A DNA stretch of 64,000 nucleotides. Origin: Hydrocarboniclastica marina (GTDB lineage: Bacteria; Pseudomonadota; Gammaproteobacteria; Pseudomonadales; Oleiphilaceae). The position numbers and the translations under genes were made by a program. Location: assembly GCF_004851605.1 (NCBI RefSeq), contig NZ_CP031093.1:868001-932000 (forward strand), given 5' to 3'. This document shows, piece by piece, positions 1 to 9,549 of this stretch. Each line of letters starts with the position of its first letter. Positions within the stretch are counted from its first letter, which is position 1. The notes beneath the pieces were generated by a model. The model was not told where the DNA came from. It did not search any database and saw nothing but the letters and a program-made list of their open reading frames with translations.

Positions 1-161
1 AGATAACCGGGATCCGCCTACTTGAGAAAAAGGGCGGTCGTTCCGGGCATTGGCATGCGACGAGCCCGGGTGACGGCTGAGCATGCCTGTTTAATGGCGT
101 GCACCTCTGCTTCTGCTAGAATGCCCGTCCGCTCCCGTCCTGAATTCTACGAGGTGATTGA
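1..161. other. Upstream region of ribA, no gene recognised
   Basis: No convincing coding sequence is seen here. A TAGAAT hexamer at 117-122 could serve as a -10 element for ribA, but no good -35 lies at the right distance (TTAATG at 91-96 is 20 bases away), so the promoter is only a possibility. Confidence 0.3.
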
Positions 162-773
162 GTGATCGTTCGTTTCGTGCAGAGCTGTCGCCTGCCGACC
201 CCTTTTGGCGTATTCGACATGCATGGGTTTGAAGAGGTCGCCACGGGCAAGGAACACGTTGTGCTCTCCCTCGGCATCGTGGACGACGGTGAGCCCGTCC
301 TGGCACGGACTCACTCGGAATGTCTCACCGGGGACGCGCTTTTCAGCATGCGCTGTGACTGCGGTTATCAGCTGGAGGAAGCGCTACGCTGTATAGCCCT
401 GGAGGGGCGCGGGTTGTTGATGTATCTGCGTCAGGAAGGGCGGGGTATCGGCCTGCTCAACAAAATAAAAGCCTATCGCCTGCAAGATCAGGGCGCAGAC
501 ACCGTGGAAGCGAATGTACGTCTGGGTTTTGCGGCAGATCTGCGCGACTACTCCATGTGCAAGGATATGCTTGAGCACCTCGGGGTCGGCGCCATCCGTT
601 TGATGACCAATAACCCGCGCAAGGTCGATGCACTACAGATGTTAGGTATCAGTGTGACGGAGCGCGTACCGTTGCAGGTCGGGCGTAACCCCCACAACGA
701 AGGCTACCTCGATACCAAGCGGGCCAAGCTCGGCCACTGGCTCGCGACCCACCAGGACGACGACCCGATATGA
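162..773 (+). CDS. ribA: GTP cyclohydrolase II
   Basis: First committed enzyme of riboflavin synthesis: it opens GTP to 2,5-diamino-6-ribosylamino-4-pyrimidinone 5'-phosphate, formate and pyrophosphate in the cytosol. The 203-residue protein has the three zinc cysteines (Cys54, Cys65, Cys67 in [15 protein letters not shown]) and the GTP/catalytic segment [16 protein letters not shown]. The length matches stand-alone RibA (about 196 in E. coli), so this is not a RibBA fusion. The GTG start at 162 is supported by GAGGTG at 151-156. The gene converges on dxs with 27 bases between the stops. Confidence 0.96.
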   Translation: MIVRFVQSCRLPTPFGVFDMHGFEEVATGKEHVVLSLGIVDDGEPVLARTHSECLTGDALFSMRCDCGYQLEEALRCIALEGRGLLMYLRQEGRGIGLLNKIKAYRLQDQGADTVEANVRLGFAADLRDYSMCKDMLEHLGVGAIRLMTNNPRKVDALQMLGISVTERVPLQVGRNPHNEGYLDTKRAKLGHWLATHQDDDPI

Positions 774-800
774 GGGACGGCCGGGCCGCCTGAGGTAAGC

Positions 801-2750
801 CTATCTCGCCAGGGGCAGGACCTGATGGCGTGCCTCGGGGCGCAAGCGCTGTCTGATCGCCTGTTCAATGGCATCAGGCTCCAGCCCGCATTCCGCCAGC
901 AGTTCGCCGTGTTTGCCGTGGTCTACAAAGCGATCGGGTAAGCCCAGGTGGAAAATCCTGGTGTCAAGGCCTGCCTGATTAATGAACTCTGCCACCGCAC
1001 TGCCTGCCCCGCCCGCGATCACATTTTCTTCCACAGTCACAAGCAAGTCGTGGTCGTTCGCCAGTCGCTTGATCAGCTCCTGGTCGAGCGGCTTGACGAA
1101 GCGCATGTCAGCCAGGGTGGCGTCCAGCGTGTCGGCCGCCTGCCGGCAGGCGGTCAGTACCGTGCCGAATGCAAGGATCGCAACCCGTTGCTCTTTCGTC
1201 TCCTGACGCTCCCGTATGATCCGGCCCTTGCCCAGCGGCAATGCGGTCATCGTGGCTTCTATTTCCACCCCCGGACCGGTGCCCCGCGGATAGCGGACGG
1301 CCGCTGGCCCTTGGTAGAGCCAGCCCGTGTAGAGCATCTGCCGGGTTTCGTTTTCGTCCGATGGTGCCATGACAACCATGTTGGGAATGCAGCGAAGGAA
1401 GCTCAGGTCGAAAGCGCCAGCGTGGGTGGGACCGTCCTCGCCCACCAGCCCGGCCCGATCGACGGCAAACAGTACGTCGAGATTCTGAATGGCGACGTCA
1501 TGTATCAGCTGATCGTAAGCGCGCTGCAGAAAGGTGGAATAGATGGCGACCACTGGCTTGGCCCCTTCGCAGGCCATTCCGGCCGCTAATGTAACGGCAT
1601 GCTGCTCGGCAATCGCGACATCGAAATAGCGGTCGGGGTAACTCTGGGAGAAGGCGATGAGGTCCGAGCCTTCCCGCATGGCGGGCGTAATGCCCAGCAC
1701 CCGCTCGTCGCGGGCGGCCATGTCACAAAGCCACTGGCCAAAAATATTGCAGTACTTCAGCCGCTTGGGCTCGTCGGTCATGGGTAGGGGCTTGACCAGG
1801 GGTTCCGGCTCGATCTTGTTGATCGCGTGGAAGCCAATGGGGTCAGCCTCAGCAGCTGCAAATCCTTTACCTTTCTTCGTAACGACATGGAGAAACTGTG
1901 GGCCTTTAAGCTCGCGGATGTTCTCCAGGGTTTCGACCAGCAGTGGGAGGTCATGCCCGTCCACCGGGCCGATATAGTTAAAACCCAGTTCTTCGAAAAG
2001 CGTGCTCGGGGCGAGCATGCCCTTAAAATGCTCCTCCGTACGGCGTGCCAGCTCTCTTAAATGCGGCGCGCTGGACAAAACTTTTTTGCTGCCATCACGA
2101 ACCTGATGATAAGTGCGGCTCGCCAGCAGCTTCGCCAGGTAAGTTGAAAGACCGCCAACGTTCTGGGAAATGGACATGTCGTTGTCGTTGAGGATCACCA
2201 GCATGTCGGCGTGCACATGGCCGGCATGGCTCAGCGCCTCGAAGGCCATCCCGGCTGTCATGGCACCGTCACCGATAACGGCAATACTGCGCCTTGTGCT
2301 GCCTTGGCGCCGGGCGGCGATAGCCATACCGAGCGCGGCGCTGATCGAAGTGGACGAGTGGCCGACACCAAAGGTGTCGTAAGGGCTTTCTGAGCGTTTT
2401 GGGAAACCGGCAAGACCCTGCTTGCGGCGAATACGGCTCAGTGCGTCCCGTCGCCCCGTCAGAATTTTGTGGGGATAGGCCTGATGGCCGACATCCCACA
2501 CCAGGCGATCCTCCGGTGTCTGGAAAACGTAATGCAGTGCCAGCGTCAGCTCGACCACCCCCAGCCCGGCACCAAAGTGACCGCCTGACTGACCTACACT
2601 CCAAAGCAAAAACGAGCGTAGCTCGCGCGCCAATTGGGGCAGCGCCCCGGGCGCAACTTCCCGTAGCTGGGCCGGCGCCTCGATACGGTCCAGTAACGGC
2701 GTATTGGGGCGGCGGGTCGGAATCTCCTGAAAAATATAAGTATCCTGCAT
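801..2750 (-). CDS. dxs: 1-deoxy-D-xylulose-5-phosphate synthase
   Basis: Thiamine-diphosphate enzyme that condenses pyruvate with glyceraldehyde 3-phosphate, the entry step of the MEP isoprenoid pathway. The catalytic His lies in [10 protein letters not shown] near residue 58, the ThDP/Mg motif runs from GDGAMTAG (about 160) to NDN (about 190), and [11 protein letters not shown] marks the pyrimidine domain. The frame stays open up to 2999, but the ATG at 2750 gives the family N-terminus (FQEIP.RP.TPLLD) and the usual length (649 residues), so the longer start is rejected. It is the third gene of xseB-ispA-dxs, with 282 bases between ispA and dxs. Confidence 0.97.
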   Translation of the reverse strand: MQDTYIFQEIPTRRPNTPLLDRIEAPAQLREVAPGALPQLARELRSFLLWSVGQSGGHFGAGLGVVELTLALHYVFQTPEDRLVWDVGHQAYPHKILTGRRDALSRIRRKQGLAGFPKRSESPYDTFGVGHSSTSISAALGMAIAARRQGSTRRSIAVIGDGAMTAGMAFEALSHAGHVHADMLVILNDNDMSISQNVGGLSTYLAKLLASRTYHQVRDGSKKVLSSAPHLRELARRTEEHFKGMLAPSTLFEELGFNYIGPVDGHDLPLLVETLENIRELKGPQFLHVVTKKGKGFAAAEADPIGFHAINKIEPEPLVKPLPMTDEPKRLKYCNIFGQWLCDMAARDERVLGITPAMREGSDLIAFSQSYPDRYFDVAIAEQHAVTLAAGMACEGAKPVVAIYSTFLQRAYDQLIHDVAIQNLDVLFAVDRAGLVGEDGPTHAGAFDLSFLRCIPNMVVMAPSDENETRQMLYTGWLYQGPAAVRYPRGTGPGVEIEATMTALPLGKGRIIRERQETKEQRVAILAFGTVLTACRQAADTLDATLADMRFVKPLDQELIKRLANDHDLLVTVEENVIAGGAGSAVAEFINQAGLDTRIFHLGLPDRFVDHGKHGELLAECGLEPDAIEQAIRQRLRPEARHQVLPLAR

Positions 2751-3032
2751 TGTTCTCGTAATAACTCGCGAGCCGCGTTGGCGAGCCCTTTGGTTTTTGA
2801 TTCGAGCACCCGTGGAAGCCATCGGCTGAACGATGCCATTATAAGGGAGCTGGCACGCCCATGCATGAACTGATAACTGCCTCGTCTGAGCGCGCAGTGT
2901 TGGGCTTCTGGAGCACTCGACCATTGCTGCCTGTTCGGCGAACTGAATCAGTACAGGTTTGGCCAATCCATTCAGTAGATTTCGACAATCTAACAGCACA
3001 AGGCTTTGTGACGCATCACGATTCTGCTGCGA

Positions 3033-3929
3033 TCAATACTTTCGGTGGACCACGAAGTCGGCCAGTTCCTGCAGTGGATAGGTCTCACCACGCAGATTTT
3101 TGAGTGCACTGCAGGCTTCCTGGTGCAGGTTGTCGAGACGCTGGCGGGCCGCGTCCAGGCCCAGAAGCGCCGGAAACGTAGGTTTATTGCGGTCAGCGTC
3201 GGCTCCGCGTTGTTTACCGAGCGTATGAGTTTCGCCTTCAACGTCGAGAATGTCGTCCTTAACCTGAAACGCGAGTCCCAGCGCAGCGGCGTAGCGGCGG
3301 GCACTGTCCAGCTGAGCACTGTTGCTACTTCCCGCCGCCATGGCGCCCAAAAGTGTGGCCGCCTCTATAAGGGCGCCGGTCTTGTGTCGATGCATGCGTT
3401 CAAGCGCCGCAATGTCGAGCTGCTTGCCGACCGCATCGAGATCGATCGCCTGGCCCCCGACCATTCCGGCATGACCTGAAGCACGCGCCAGTTCTTTGAC
3501 CATGGCAAGGCGCTGACGCGCTGAAAGTGAGGGCGCATCGGCCAAGATTTCGAACGCCATTGCCTGAAGCGCATCTCCGCAAAGGATGGCGGTCGCTTCA
3601 TCAAAAGCAATGTGGCAGGTTGGCCGTCCCCGGCGCAAGTCGTCATTATCCATGGCAGGCAGATCATCGTGAACCAGCGAATACGCATGAATAAGCTCCA
3701 GTGCGCACGCCGCGGGGACCGCGTTCTCGGGATCGCCGCCCAAGGCCTTGCAGGTCGCCATCGCGAGCACCGGGCGTAACCTTTTGCCACCGGCGAGGAC
3801 GCTGTAGCGCATCGCCTCATAGAGTCGGCCCGACTGCAGCTGTGGTTCAGTGCTGACGGCTGGCAGATAGTCGTCGAGAGCTGACTGCACGCGCTGCCTG
3901 TAACGCTCGAAGGTTGCTTCGGACCGCAT
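3033..3929 (-). CDS. ispA: (2E,6E)-farnesyl diphosphate synthase
   Basis: Condenses DMAPP and IPP to geranyl and then farnesyl diphosphate, the precursor of undecaprenyl phosphate and ubiquinone side chains. Both aspartate-rich motifs are visible: DDLPAMD at about 88-94 and DDILD at about 225-229. GGKRLRP near 47-53 is the IPP-binding signature. The length (298) is normal for bacterial FPPS. Its ATG overlaps the xseB stop by one base (TGATG), which indicates translational coupling in the xseB-ispA-dxs operon. Confidence 0.96.
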   Translation of the reverse strand: MRSEATFERYRQRVQSALDDYLPAVSTEPQLQSGRLYEAMRYSVLAGGKRLRPVLAMATCKALGGDPENAVPAACALELIHAYSLVHDDLPAMDNDDLRRGRPTCHIAFDEATAILCGDALQAMAFEILADAPSLSARQRLAMVKELARASGHAGMVGGQAIDLDAVGKQLDIAALERMHRHKTGALIEAATLLGAMAAGSSNSAQLDSARRYAAALGLAFQVKDDILDVEGETHTLGKQRGADADRNKPTFPALLGLDAARQRLDNLHQEACSALKNLRGETYPLQELADFVVHRKY

Positions 3930-4207
3930 CAGCCTGTCGTCTCTTCGCTATCCGTTGAGCCGCCAGCGCCTGATTCAGCAAAAGCACTTTCAGTGATCGT
4001 GCCATCATCCTGGACGACCACTTGCTGAACCCGCTGCTCAGCGGATCGGAGCGACTGCTGGCAAGAGCGGGTGAGCCTGACGCCTTTTTCGAAAGCCGCC
4101 AATGACTGCTCCAGCGAAAGCTCGCCCTGCTCAAGACTGCGCACCAGTTCTTCAAGCTCATCCAGCGACTTCTCAAAATCGGATAAGGTTACTTCTTCCT
4201 GCTTCAT
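3929..4207 (-). CDS. xseB: Exodeoxyribonuclease VII small subunit
   Basis: Small subunit of ExoVII, which with XseA degrades single-stranded DNA. The 92-residue protein has the family core [31 protein letters not shown] near residues 11-42, predicted as a helical pair, followed by an acidic low-complexity tail. The xseB-ispA-dxs order is conserved in gammaproteobacteria and supports the call. xseA is not in this window. Confidence 0.93.
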   Translation of the reverse strand: MKQEEVTLSDFEKSLDELEELVRSLEQGELSLEQSLAAFEKGVRLTRSCQQSLRSAEQRVQQVVVQDDGTITESAFAESGAGGSTDSEETTG

Positions 4208-4252
4208 GAGAGACCTTTGTTCGTATTGGAGGCGATGTTGCGGAGTCCGCGT

Positions 4253-4264
4253 GGCAGTATAACA
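4253..4264 (-). promoter_or_regulatory. Candidate extended -10 promoter for xseB-ispA-dxs
   Basis: On the minus strand TGTTATACT (TG-N-TATACT; TATACT at 4256-4261) lies about 50 bases upstream of the xseB start. There is no good -35, as expected for an extended -10 promoter. Sequence pattern only. Confidence 0.4.
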
Positions 4265-4332
4265 AATCCAAAGCCCGGGATTGGCGTCTGTTACGACACA
4301 GGTGCCTCGCCCCTGTTACCTTCGACGGCGGA

Positions 4333-5106
4333 TCAACCAGCAGCTTGCCACACAAAGTTATGCCGGCCTACAGCAACGCCGCCGCGGCCATATCGCTGCT
4401 CCGAAACCTGTATCTCGCCAGTGCGGTCGATGGTGACGACTGTCGTAGAACGCGTGCCGTAGGTCTCGCCGACAATAAAAAGGGGCGAGAGAAACCGCTC
4501 AAGTTCCAGGCCGACGCCGGTGTCGGGCAGTAATGCTTCGCTGGGTCTGTGGTCGTCCCTGAACGCGCCGATCAGAGCGTCATGCAGGGCAGCGGTGTTG
4601 CCTCCGGCCGCAATCAAGCTCTGACTCATTAGCTGACGGCTGAGCATCACTTTGGGCCAATCGCTCTGGAGGAGGTGATTGCTGAGGCCATACAGGCCCC
4701 TGAACAGTTGGCGCAACGGCACGCGGTCTTCGCTGCCGCAGTAGAACCAGTCCTGGTCACGACCGGTGATCAGGTTGAATCCACCGAAGTCGCCTCGCCG
4801 CTGGTAAAGCTCGCGGACGTTCTCGGCTTCGGCTGTCTGTTCCAGCAGCTCCAATGGAATCTCGCCGCGGGACCGCTTTCCGCTCTCGGCGATGCCCGAC
4901 CGGTAATTTGTCACGAGAGCAAGGGCGCCGGACTCCTGCAGTGCGAGCCAGGTTCCGCCGGACTCTCCATCGCGACCAGCCAGCACCGGTCGGTCTCGCC
5001 ACCAATGCATGGGCTCGGTCGGTCTGGCGTGAACTTCGTCGCGGTTCGTGGCCAGAACGAGCGGAAATTTCTCATGTTGTTCAAGGGCAAGTGCAATAAG
5101 GCACAT
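4333..5106 (-). CDS. NRDE (TANGO2-like) family protein
   Basis: 257-residue protein of the NRDE/TANGO2 family, recognised by its N-terminal MCLIALAL followed by ATNRDEVHARPT (NRDE at about 21-24), the Cys2 start typical of Ntn-like folds, and a GGTWLAL segment. The biochemical role is not settled; eukaryotic TANGO2 has been linked to haem and lipid handling. No signal peptide is seen. It is divergent from the TauE/SafE permease gene across about 100 bases. A specific substrate cannot be inferred. Confidence 0.85.
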   Translation of the reverse strand: MCLIALALEQHEKFPLVLATNRDEVHARPTEPMHWWRDRPVLAGRDGESGGTWLALQESGALALVTNYRSGIAESGKRSRGEIPLELLEQTAEAENVRELYQRRGDFGGFNLITGRDQDWFYCGSEDRVPLRQLFRGLYGLSNHLLQSDWPKVMLSRQLMSQSLIAAGGNTAALHDALIGAFRDDHRPSEALLPDTGVGLELERFLSPLFIVGETYGTRSTTVVTIDRTGEIQVSEQRYGRGGVAVGRHNFVWQAAG

Positions 5107-5205
5107 GGAGCCACTCCTTTTTGTGGACCGCCGCCATGATCCCGCCGGTGCGGGTGCCGTTCAACGGTTGGCCACGACGTCCTGCATGAACTGAGGGCAT
5201 GGGTT

Positions 5206-6036
5206 GTGTATGATACAGCGCTTGTGCCGCGATGGATCATCACTGTGATAGCCGCGTTTTTCCTATATCTGCTGCTGGGGGCCGTCGCCGGTGTGCTGGC
5301 GGGTCTTTTCGGCATTGGCGGCGGGCTAATCATCGTGCCCGTGCTGATTTTCAGCTTCCAGGCCCAGGGCCTGGGCGGCGACGTGATGGCACACCTGGCG
5401 GTCGGAACCTCTCTGGCCGCCATTGTGTTCACCTCATTGAGCTCAATTCGGACCCATCATGCCAAAGGCGCGGTTCGGTGGGATCTTTTTCGGCCAATGG
5501 CAGTGGGCATTGTTTTTGGCACGGCGTTCGGCGTGTTGACTGTTGCCGGGATCAGCGGCCCGATGCTGCAGAACATTATTGGTATCTTCACGCTCGTTAT
5601 CGCCGTCAAGATGGGCTTCGCACTTTCACCCACTCCCGGGCGCAACCCGCCTGCGAAGCCTGGTCTCGCAGGCGTCGGTGGTGTCATCGGCTGGGCTTCT
5701 GCCTTGTTCGGGATCGGTGGCGGGAGCCTGGTGGTACCGTTCCTGACCTATTGCAACGTCGGTATGCGTAATGCGGTGGCGACATCCGCCGCGTGTGGTC
5801 TGCCGATTGCGGTAGCGGGAGCTCTAGCCAATATGGTCGTCGGACAAGGTCAACCCGGCCTGCCGCCTTACGCTGTGGGTTACGTATACTTACCGGCTGT
5901 GGTCGGTATTGTGCTCACAAGCGTGCCATTTGCCCGGCTAGGTGCTCTGCTGGCGCACCGGCTTTCACCGGTTCTGCTGCGAAGGACTTTCGCACTGTTA
6001 CTGACCCTGATCGGGATCCGATTTCTGCTAGCCTGA
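5206..6036 (+). CDS. TauE/SafE family sulfite exporter/permease-like membrane protein
   Basis: 276-residue inner-membrane protein with about eight hydrophobic segments and the family's two internal repeats, each carrying a GIGGG turn ([15 protein letters not shown] near 25-40 and [14 protein letters not shown] near 165-180). Family members move sulfite, sulfoacetate or other organosulfur anions; the substrate here is unknown. The GTG start at 5206 follows GAGGG at 5193-5197 with an 8-base spacer. A TATGAT hexamer overlapping the start is noted but not needed. lgt follows after 7 bases, so the genes are probably co-transcribed. Confidence 0.88.
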   Translation: MYDTALVPRWIITVIAAFFLYLLLGAVAGVLAGLFGIGGGLIIVPVLIFSFQAQGLGGDVMAHLAVGTSLAAIVFTSLSSIRTHHAKGAVRWDLFRPMAVGIVFGTAFGVLTVAGISGPMLQNIIGIFTLVIAVKMGFALSPTPGRNPPAKPGLAGVGGVIGWASALFGIGGGSLVVPFLTYCNVGMRNAVATSAACGLPIAVAGALANMVVGQGQPGLPPYAVGYVYLPAVVGIVLTSVPFARLGALLAHRLSPVLLRRTFALLLTLIGIRFLLA

Positions 6037-6043
6037 GGCCCCC

Positions 6044-6910
6044 ATGCTCCAACATCCCCGGTTTGACCCTGTAGCCATAAGCATCGGCCCCCTGGATATT
6101 CACTGGTATGGCCTGACCTATCTGTTCGGCTTTCTCGCGGGCTGGTGGCTGGGAACGCGACGCGCGCGCAAGCCCTGGTCTCCCCTGAATGAAGCCCAGG
6201 TGGGAGACCTGATCTTCTATATTGCGATGGGTGTCATTCTTGGCGGCCGCTTTGGCTACGTACTCTTCTACAATTTCGATAAGTTTATTGAGAATCCGCT
6301 TTGGCTGTTCATGGTTTGGACCGGCGGAATGGCGTTCCACGGCGGTCTGATCGGTGTCATTCTGGCTATGGTACTTTTCGCCCGGCGCCTCGGTATCACT
6401 TTCTTTCAACTGGCTGACTTTGTCGCGCCACTGGTTCCCCTGGGCCTCGCCGCGGGCCGCTTGGGCAACTTTATCAACGGCGAGCTCTGGGGGCGGCCTA
6501 CTGACGTGCCGTGGGCTATGGTGTTCCCGGGAACCGGCGACGGCATCGCCCGGCATCCGTCCCAGATTTACCAGTTTCTTCTGGAAGGTCTGCTGCTCTT
6601 TGCTGTTCTATGGTGGTTCTCAGCCCGGCCCCGGCCGCGTATGGCTGTATCAGGTCTTTTTCTGCTGGGTTACGGGCTGTTGCGTTTCATCGCGGAGTTT
6701 TTTCGCGAGCCGGACGCCCACCTCGGTTTCGTAGCGCTCGACTGGATGAGTATGGGCCAGATTCTTTCCGTGCCCATGATACTCGCGGGGGCTATTCTTC
6801 TGGTTCTGGCCTATCGACGGGGGGTGCCTGAGCCAGCTCCTGTAGTGCCAACGCAGGCCAAGTCGCCCGAACAACGCAGAAAGTCCAAATCAAGCAGGCA
6901 GGGCCGTTAG
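6044..6910 (+). CDS. lgt: Prolipoprotein diacylglyceryl transferase
   Basis: Inner-membrane enzyme that transfers diacylglycerol from phosphatidylglycerol to the lipobox cysteine of prolipoproteins, the first step of lipoprotein maturation. The 288-residue protein has about seven membrane segments, the essential-region motif [10 protein letters not shown] near residue 104 and the Lgt signature [13 protein letters not shown] near 138-150. The C-terminus is a basic tail. The stop at 6908-6910 is directly followed by the thyA ATG, a conserved lgt-thyA arrangement. Several lipoproteins in this window (rlpA and the genes at 10596 and 42196) would be its substrates. Confidence 0.96.
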   Translation: MLQHPRFDPVAISIGPLDIHWYGLTYLFGFLAGWWLGTRRARKPWSPLNEAQVGDLIFYIAMGVILGGRFGYVLFYNFDKFIENPLWLFMVWTGGMAFHGGLIGVILAMVLFARRLGITFFQLADFVAPLVPLGLAAGRLGNFINGELWGRPTDVPWAMVFPGTGDGIARHPSQIYQFLLEGLLLFAVLWWFSARPRPRMAVSGLFLLGYGLLRFIAEFFREPDAHLGFVALDWMSMGQILSVPMILAGAILLVLAYRRGVPEPAPVVPTQAKSPEQRRKSKSSRQGR

Positions 6911-7750
6911 ATGCAACAGTATCTTGAACTAATGCAGGACGTAGTGGATAACGGCACTGATCGCGGCGACCGAACAGGCGTCGGAACCCGGTCCGTTTTC
7001 GGTCGGCAATTGCGGTTCGATCTTGGTCGTGGATTTCCGCTGGTCACTACCAAAAAAGTCCATCTTCGTAGCATCATCTACGAGTTATTGTGGTTTCTCA
7101 AAGGTTCTACCGACAATAATTGGCTCCGGGAGCGCAAGGTCAGTATCTGGAACGAGTGGGCGCTGGAAAATGGCGACCTCGGGCCGATCTACGGTAAGCA
7201 GTGGCGGAGCTGGCAGTGTCCGGACGGAAGCACGGTGGACCAGATCGCCGATGTGGTCAGTCAGATCAGGACAAAACCTGAATCCCGCCGGCTGATTGTA
7301 TCGGCCTGGAATCCGGCCGAGCTGCCCGATGAGGCCGCCGGCCCCCAGGATAATGTTCGCCAGGGCCGTATGGCTCTAGCGCCTTGCCACTGCCTTTTCC
7401 AGTTCTACGTCAGTGAGGGCAGACTTTCCTGCCAGCTATATCAGCGCAGTGCCGATCTGTTCCTGGGCGTGCCTTTTAACGTTGCTTCCTATGCGCTTTT
7501 GACGCACATGATTGCCCAGCAGTGCGATCTCGAAGTCGGCGAGTTTGTCCACACGTTCGGTGACTGCCATCTCTACAGTAACCACTTGACCGACGAGATC
7601 GTCTACGAGCAACTGTCGCGTAAACCGCGGCCACTTCCGAGCCTAAGTATTGCACGTAAGCCTGACAGCCTGTTCGAGTATGAACTGGAAGATTTCGTGT
7701 TTGAGGGGTATGAGCCGCTGCCCGGGATCAAGGCGCCGATTGCTGTCTAG
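6911..7750 (+). CDS. thyA: Thymidylate synthase
   Basis: Converts dUMP to dTMP using methylene-tetrahydrofolate. The catalytic Cys is about residue 159 in ALAPCHC, the folate/dUMP-binding Arg lies in the N-terminal GDRTGVGT, and [14 protein letters not shown] is the classic signature. At 279 residues it is longer than E. coli ThyA (264); the excess is mostly an extra stretch of about a dozen residues just before the catalytic loop (about 141-153, [13 protein letters not shown]). It is abutted by lgt and followed by folA, which regenerates its cofactor. Confidence 0.97.
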   Translation: MQQYLELMQDVVDNGTDRGDRTGVGTRSVFGRQLRFDLGRGFPLVTTKKVHLRSIIYELLWFLKGSTDNNWLRERKVSIWNEWALENGDLGPIYGKQWRSWQCPDGSTVDQIADVVSQIRTKPESRRLIVSAWNPAELPDEAAGPQDNVRQGRMALAPCHCLFQFYVSEGRLSCQLYQRSADLFLGVPFNVASYALLTHMIAQQCDLEVGEFVHTFGDCHLYSNHLTDEIVYEQLSRKPRPLPSLSIARKPDSLFEYELEDFVFEGYEPLPGIKAPIAV

Positions 7751-7770
7751 TGTCCCGGACGGGACACTAG
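7747..7770 (+). repeat. Perfect 10-bp inverted repeat overlapping the thyA stop codon
   Basis: CTAGTGTCCC at 7747-7756 and GGGACACTAG at 7761-7770 form a perfect 10-bp stem with a GGAC loop. The thyA stop TAG (7748-7750) lies inside the left arm. No T-tract follows on either strand, so this is not a standard intrinsic terminator. It could stabilise the 3' end of the lgt-thyA mRNA or modulate read-through into folA. Confidence 0.6.
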
Positions 7771-7860
7771 CCCAAAGCCTTCAGCGGTCGCGGATGCCAA
7801 CGGATTACCCGGACAGGGCAATAGCATTACCTAAACGACGGGATAACCCGGGAGGCGACA

Positions 7861-8364
7861 ATGATCAAAGCACTGATGGTAGCGATGTCCCGCAACCGCG
7901 TGATCGGCCGCAGTAACAAGCTACCTTGGTATCTGCCGGAGGACCTCAAATACTTCAAGCGGACGACCCTCGGCAAGCCCATGATCATGGGTCGGAAGAC
8001 ATTTGAGTCAATTGGCCGGCCTTTGCCGGGGCGGGCTAACCTCGTGGTCACTCGGGACGCCGCCTGGCAGTTTCCTGGCGTACGGGTACTGCATAGCCTG
8101 GCCGACGCATACCGCAGCGCGGAAGCTCAGGCTGAAATTGATGGGGTGGACGAAGTGATGGTGATCGGCGGCGGGGAAATATTTACCGAAGCGTTACCGG
8201 ACGCGGATCGTCTGTACCTGACCGAAGTTCATGCTGAGATTGAGGGTGATGCCTTCTTTCCTGAACTGGACTGGGATCAGTGGCGCGAGGTCAGTCGAGA
8301 GGACCACGGCGCCAGCGATAATAATGGCTACGACTACAGTTTTGTCGTGTATGACAGGGCGTGA
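7861..8364 (+). CDS. folA: Dihydrofolate reductase
   Basis: Reduces dihydrofolate to tetrahydrofolate with NADPH, recycling the product of ThyA. The 167-residue protein has the type I DHFR pattern: an N-terminal strand MIKALMVAMSRN, the VIGRSNKLPWYLPEDLKYFK loop with Trp and the substrate-binding acidic residue, PMIMGRKTFESIG for NADPH, and VIGGGEIF near residues 100-108. GGGAGG at about 7849 is a good ribosome site. It sits 110 bases after thyA. Confidence 0.96.
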   Translation: MIKALMVAMSRNRVIGRSNKLPWYLPEDLKYFKRTTLGKPMIMGRKTFESIGRPLPGRANLVVTRDAAWQFPGVRVLHSLADAYRSAEAQAEIDGVDEVMVIGGGEIFTEALPDADRLYLTEVHAEIEGDAFFPELDWDQWREVSREDHGASDNNGYDYSFVVYDRA

Positions 8365-8445
8365 TGATGAGGGGGCAGGGCAGGGGCGACTGTAAGCCGC
8401 TTCCATCAATGCCCCCGTTTGTGATCTGGCCTGCAATGGCCGGTA

Positions 8446-9294
8446 TCAGCTTGCGGCCCTTGCGGGCTGCTGGTAAAGCTCCGCGTCGAACTTGTCTTCC
8501 CAGGTTTTTAGAAGCTCCCGGTTATCGTGATGCCAGGGGTGGAAGTCCTTCTTCAAGTAATCCAGAAACGCGGGTACACATTTCCGAACGACGCCTGGCT
8601 TTCCCCAGAGGTAATTCAGTCCGCCCAGCCAGGTTTTCAAGCTCCAGAGTTTACCTTCGGCCTTGAGCATGGTGCAGGTGTTGAGGAAGGTAAATTTGAA
8701 AAAATTGTAGGTTACGAAGAAAAAGACGACCCGCCTGAGATTGTTGTCGCCAATACAGCGCTGGTAGACATCAAAGGCAACCGCCTTATGTTCGGTTTCC
8801 TCAATGGCGTGCCAGCGCCAGAGATCTTTCATCACGGGCGAGGCCCCGGTCAGTACGTCCGGGTTGCTGAGAATGCCATGGGCGAGGACTGCAGTGTAAT
8901 GCTCGGCGCCGCAGGTTCCCGCCAATTGCCGGGTCGGGCCCAGGCGGCTGACCCAGGCCATGTGCTTTTCGAAGCGTTTGTCCATGGCGTCGATGTCGTA
9001 GCCGCGATGTCGTAGGGCTTCGTTGTAACGCTTGTGCTCGCGGCTGTGCACGCCTTCCTGCCCTATAAAACCGCGTATTTCCTTTTTCAGCCGCGGGTCT
9101 TCGATGCGGTCACGGTAATGTCGAACGGCGCGTATGAACTGATGTTCGCCTTCTGGAAACTGCATCGATAGGGCGTTGAAAAAGCAGGTCTTGAAGACGT
9201 CGCCACCGTGCCACAGTGTTTTCAGCTCCTCTTCCACCTCGAACTTGAGGTGGCGGGTCTCGATTTTAACTTCGGGTGTCTGGTTTACAGTCAT
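8446..9294 (-). CDS. PF10118-type protein ('metal-dependent hydrolase'), ferritin-like diiron candidate
   Basis: 282-residue predicted cytosolic protein of the PF10118 family, annotated generically as a metal-dependent hydrolase. The visible residues suggest a four-helix diiron site: Glu50 (PEGEHQF), Glu80-x-x-His83 (QEGVHSREH), Glu131 (CGAEHY) and Glu165/Glu166-x-x-His169 (HAIEETEHK). Two ExxH motifs with further glutamates are typical of ferritin-like oxygenases rather than hydrolases; that reading is my inference. The frame is open to 9816, but the ATG at 9294 follows GGGGAGA on the minus strand and starts the conserved region. It is divergent from the AraC-type regulator, its probable controller. 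Confidence 0.8.
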   Translation of the reverse strand: MTVNQTPEVKIETRHLKFEVEEELKTLWHGGDVFKTCFFNALSMQFPEGEHQFIRAVRHYRDRIEDPRLKKEIRGFIGQEGVHSREHKRYNEALRHRGYDIDAMDKRFEKHMAWVSRLGPTRQLAGTCGAEHYTAVLAHGILSNPDVLTGASPVMKDLWRWHAIEETEHKAVAFDVYQRCIGDNNLRRVVFFFVTYNFFKFTFLNTCTMLKAEGKLWSLKTWLGGLNYLWGKPGVVRKCVPAFLDYLKKDFHPWHHDNRELLKTWEDKFDAELYQQPARAAS

Positions 9295-9549
9295 GTTCTT
9301 GTTCTCCCCAGTTTTCACATGGCCGGAAACATGCGGCCCTAGCCGAGCGGGTTTGGCACTGTCCCAATTTAAGACTTGTAGACAAACCTGGGAAGGTGGT
9401 TCACTCTCTATCAGCAGGTCTTTTTTTGTCAGGTAAGCTGCTGCGGAACTTATGCCAATGCTAGACAGGCTCGATACGAGACATCTTCTCCTGCAACGCT
9501 GTAGTGAAAAAAACGCAGTGCACCGGTTACGGGCGGAGCCTGAGTTGTT
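9295..9549. other. Divergent intergenic region between the PF10118 gene and the AraC-type regulator
   Basis: 255 bases separate the two divergent starts. The region is AT-richer than its flanks and must hold both promoters and any AraC-type operator. I could not identify a -35/-10 pair or a repeated operator with confidence. Confidence 0.4.

Noticed and set aside
2751-2999. N-terminal extension of dxs from an upstream start at 2999
   Set aside because: The extra 83 residues do not match Dxs, whose family N-terminus begins at the ATG at 2750.
5915-6556. 213-residue minus-strand frame opposite tauE-like and lgt genes
   Set aside because: Shadow with no recognised motif; both sense genes are well supported.
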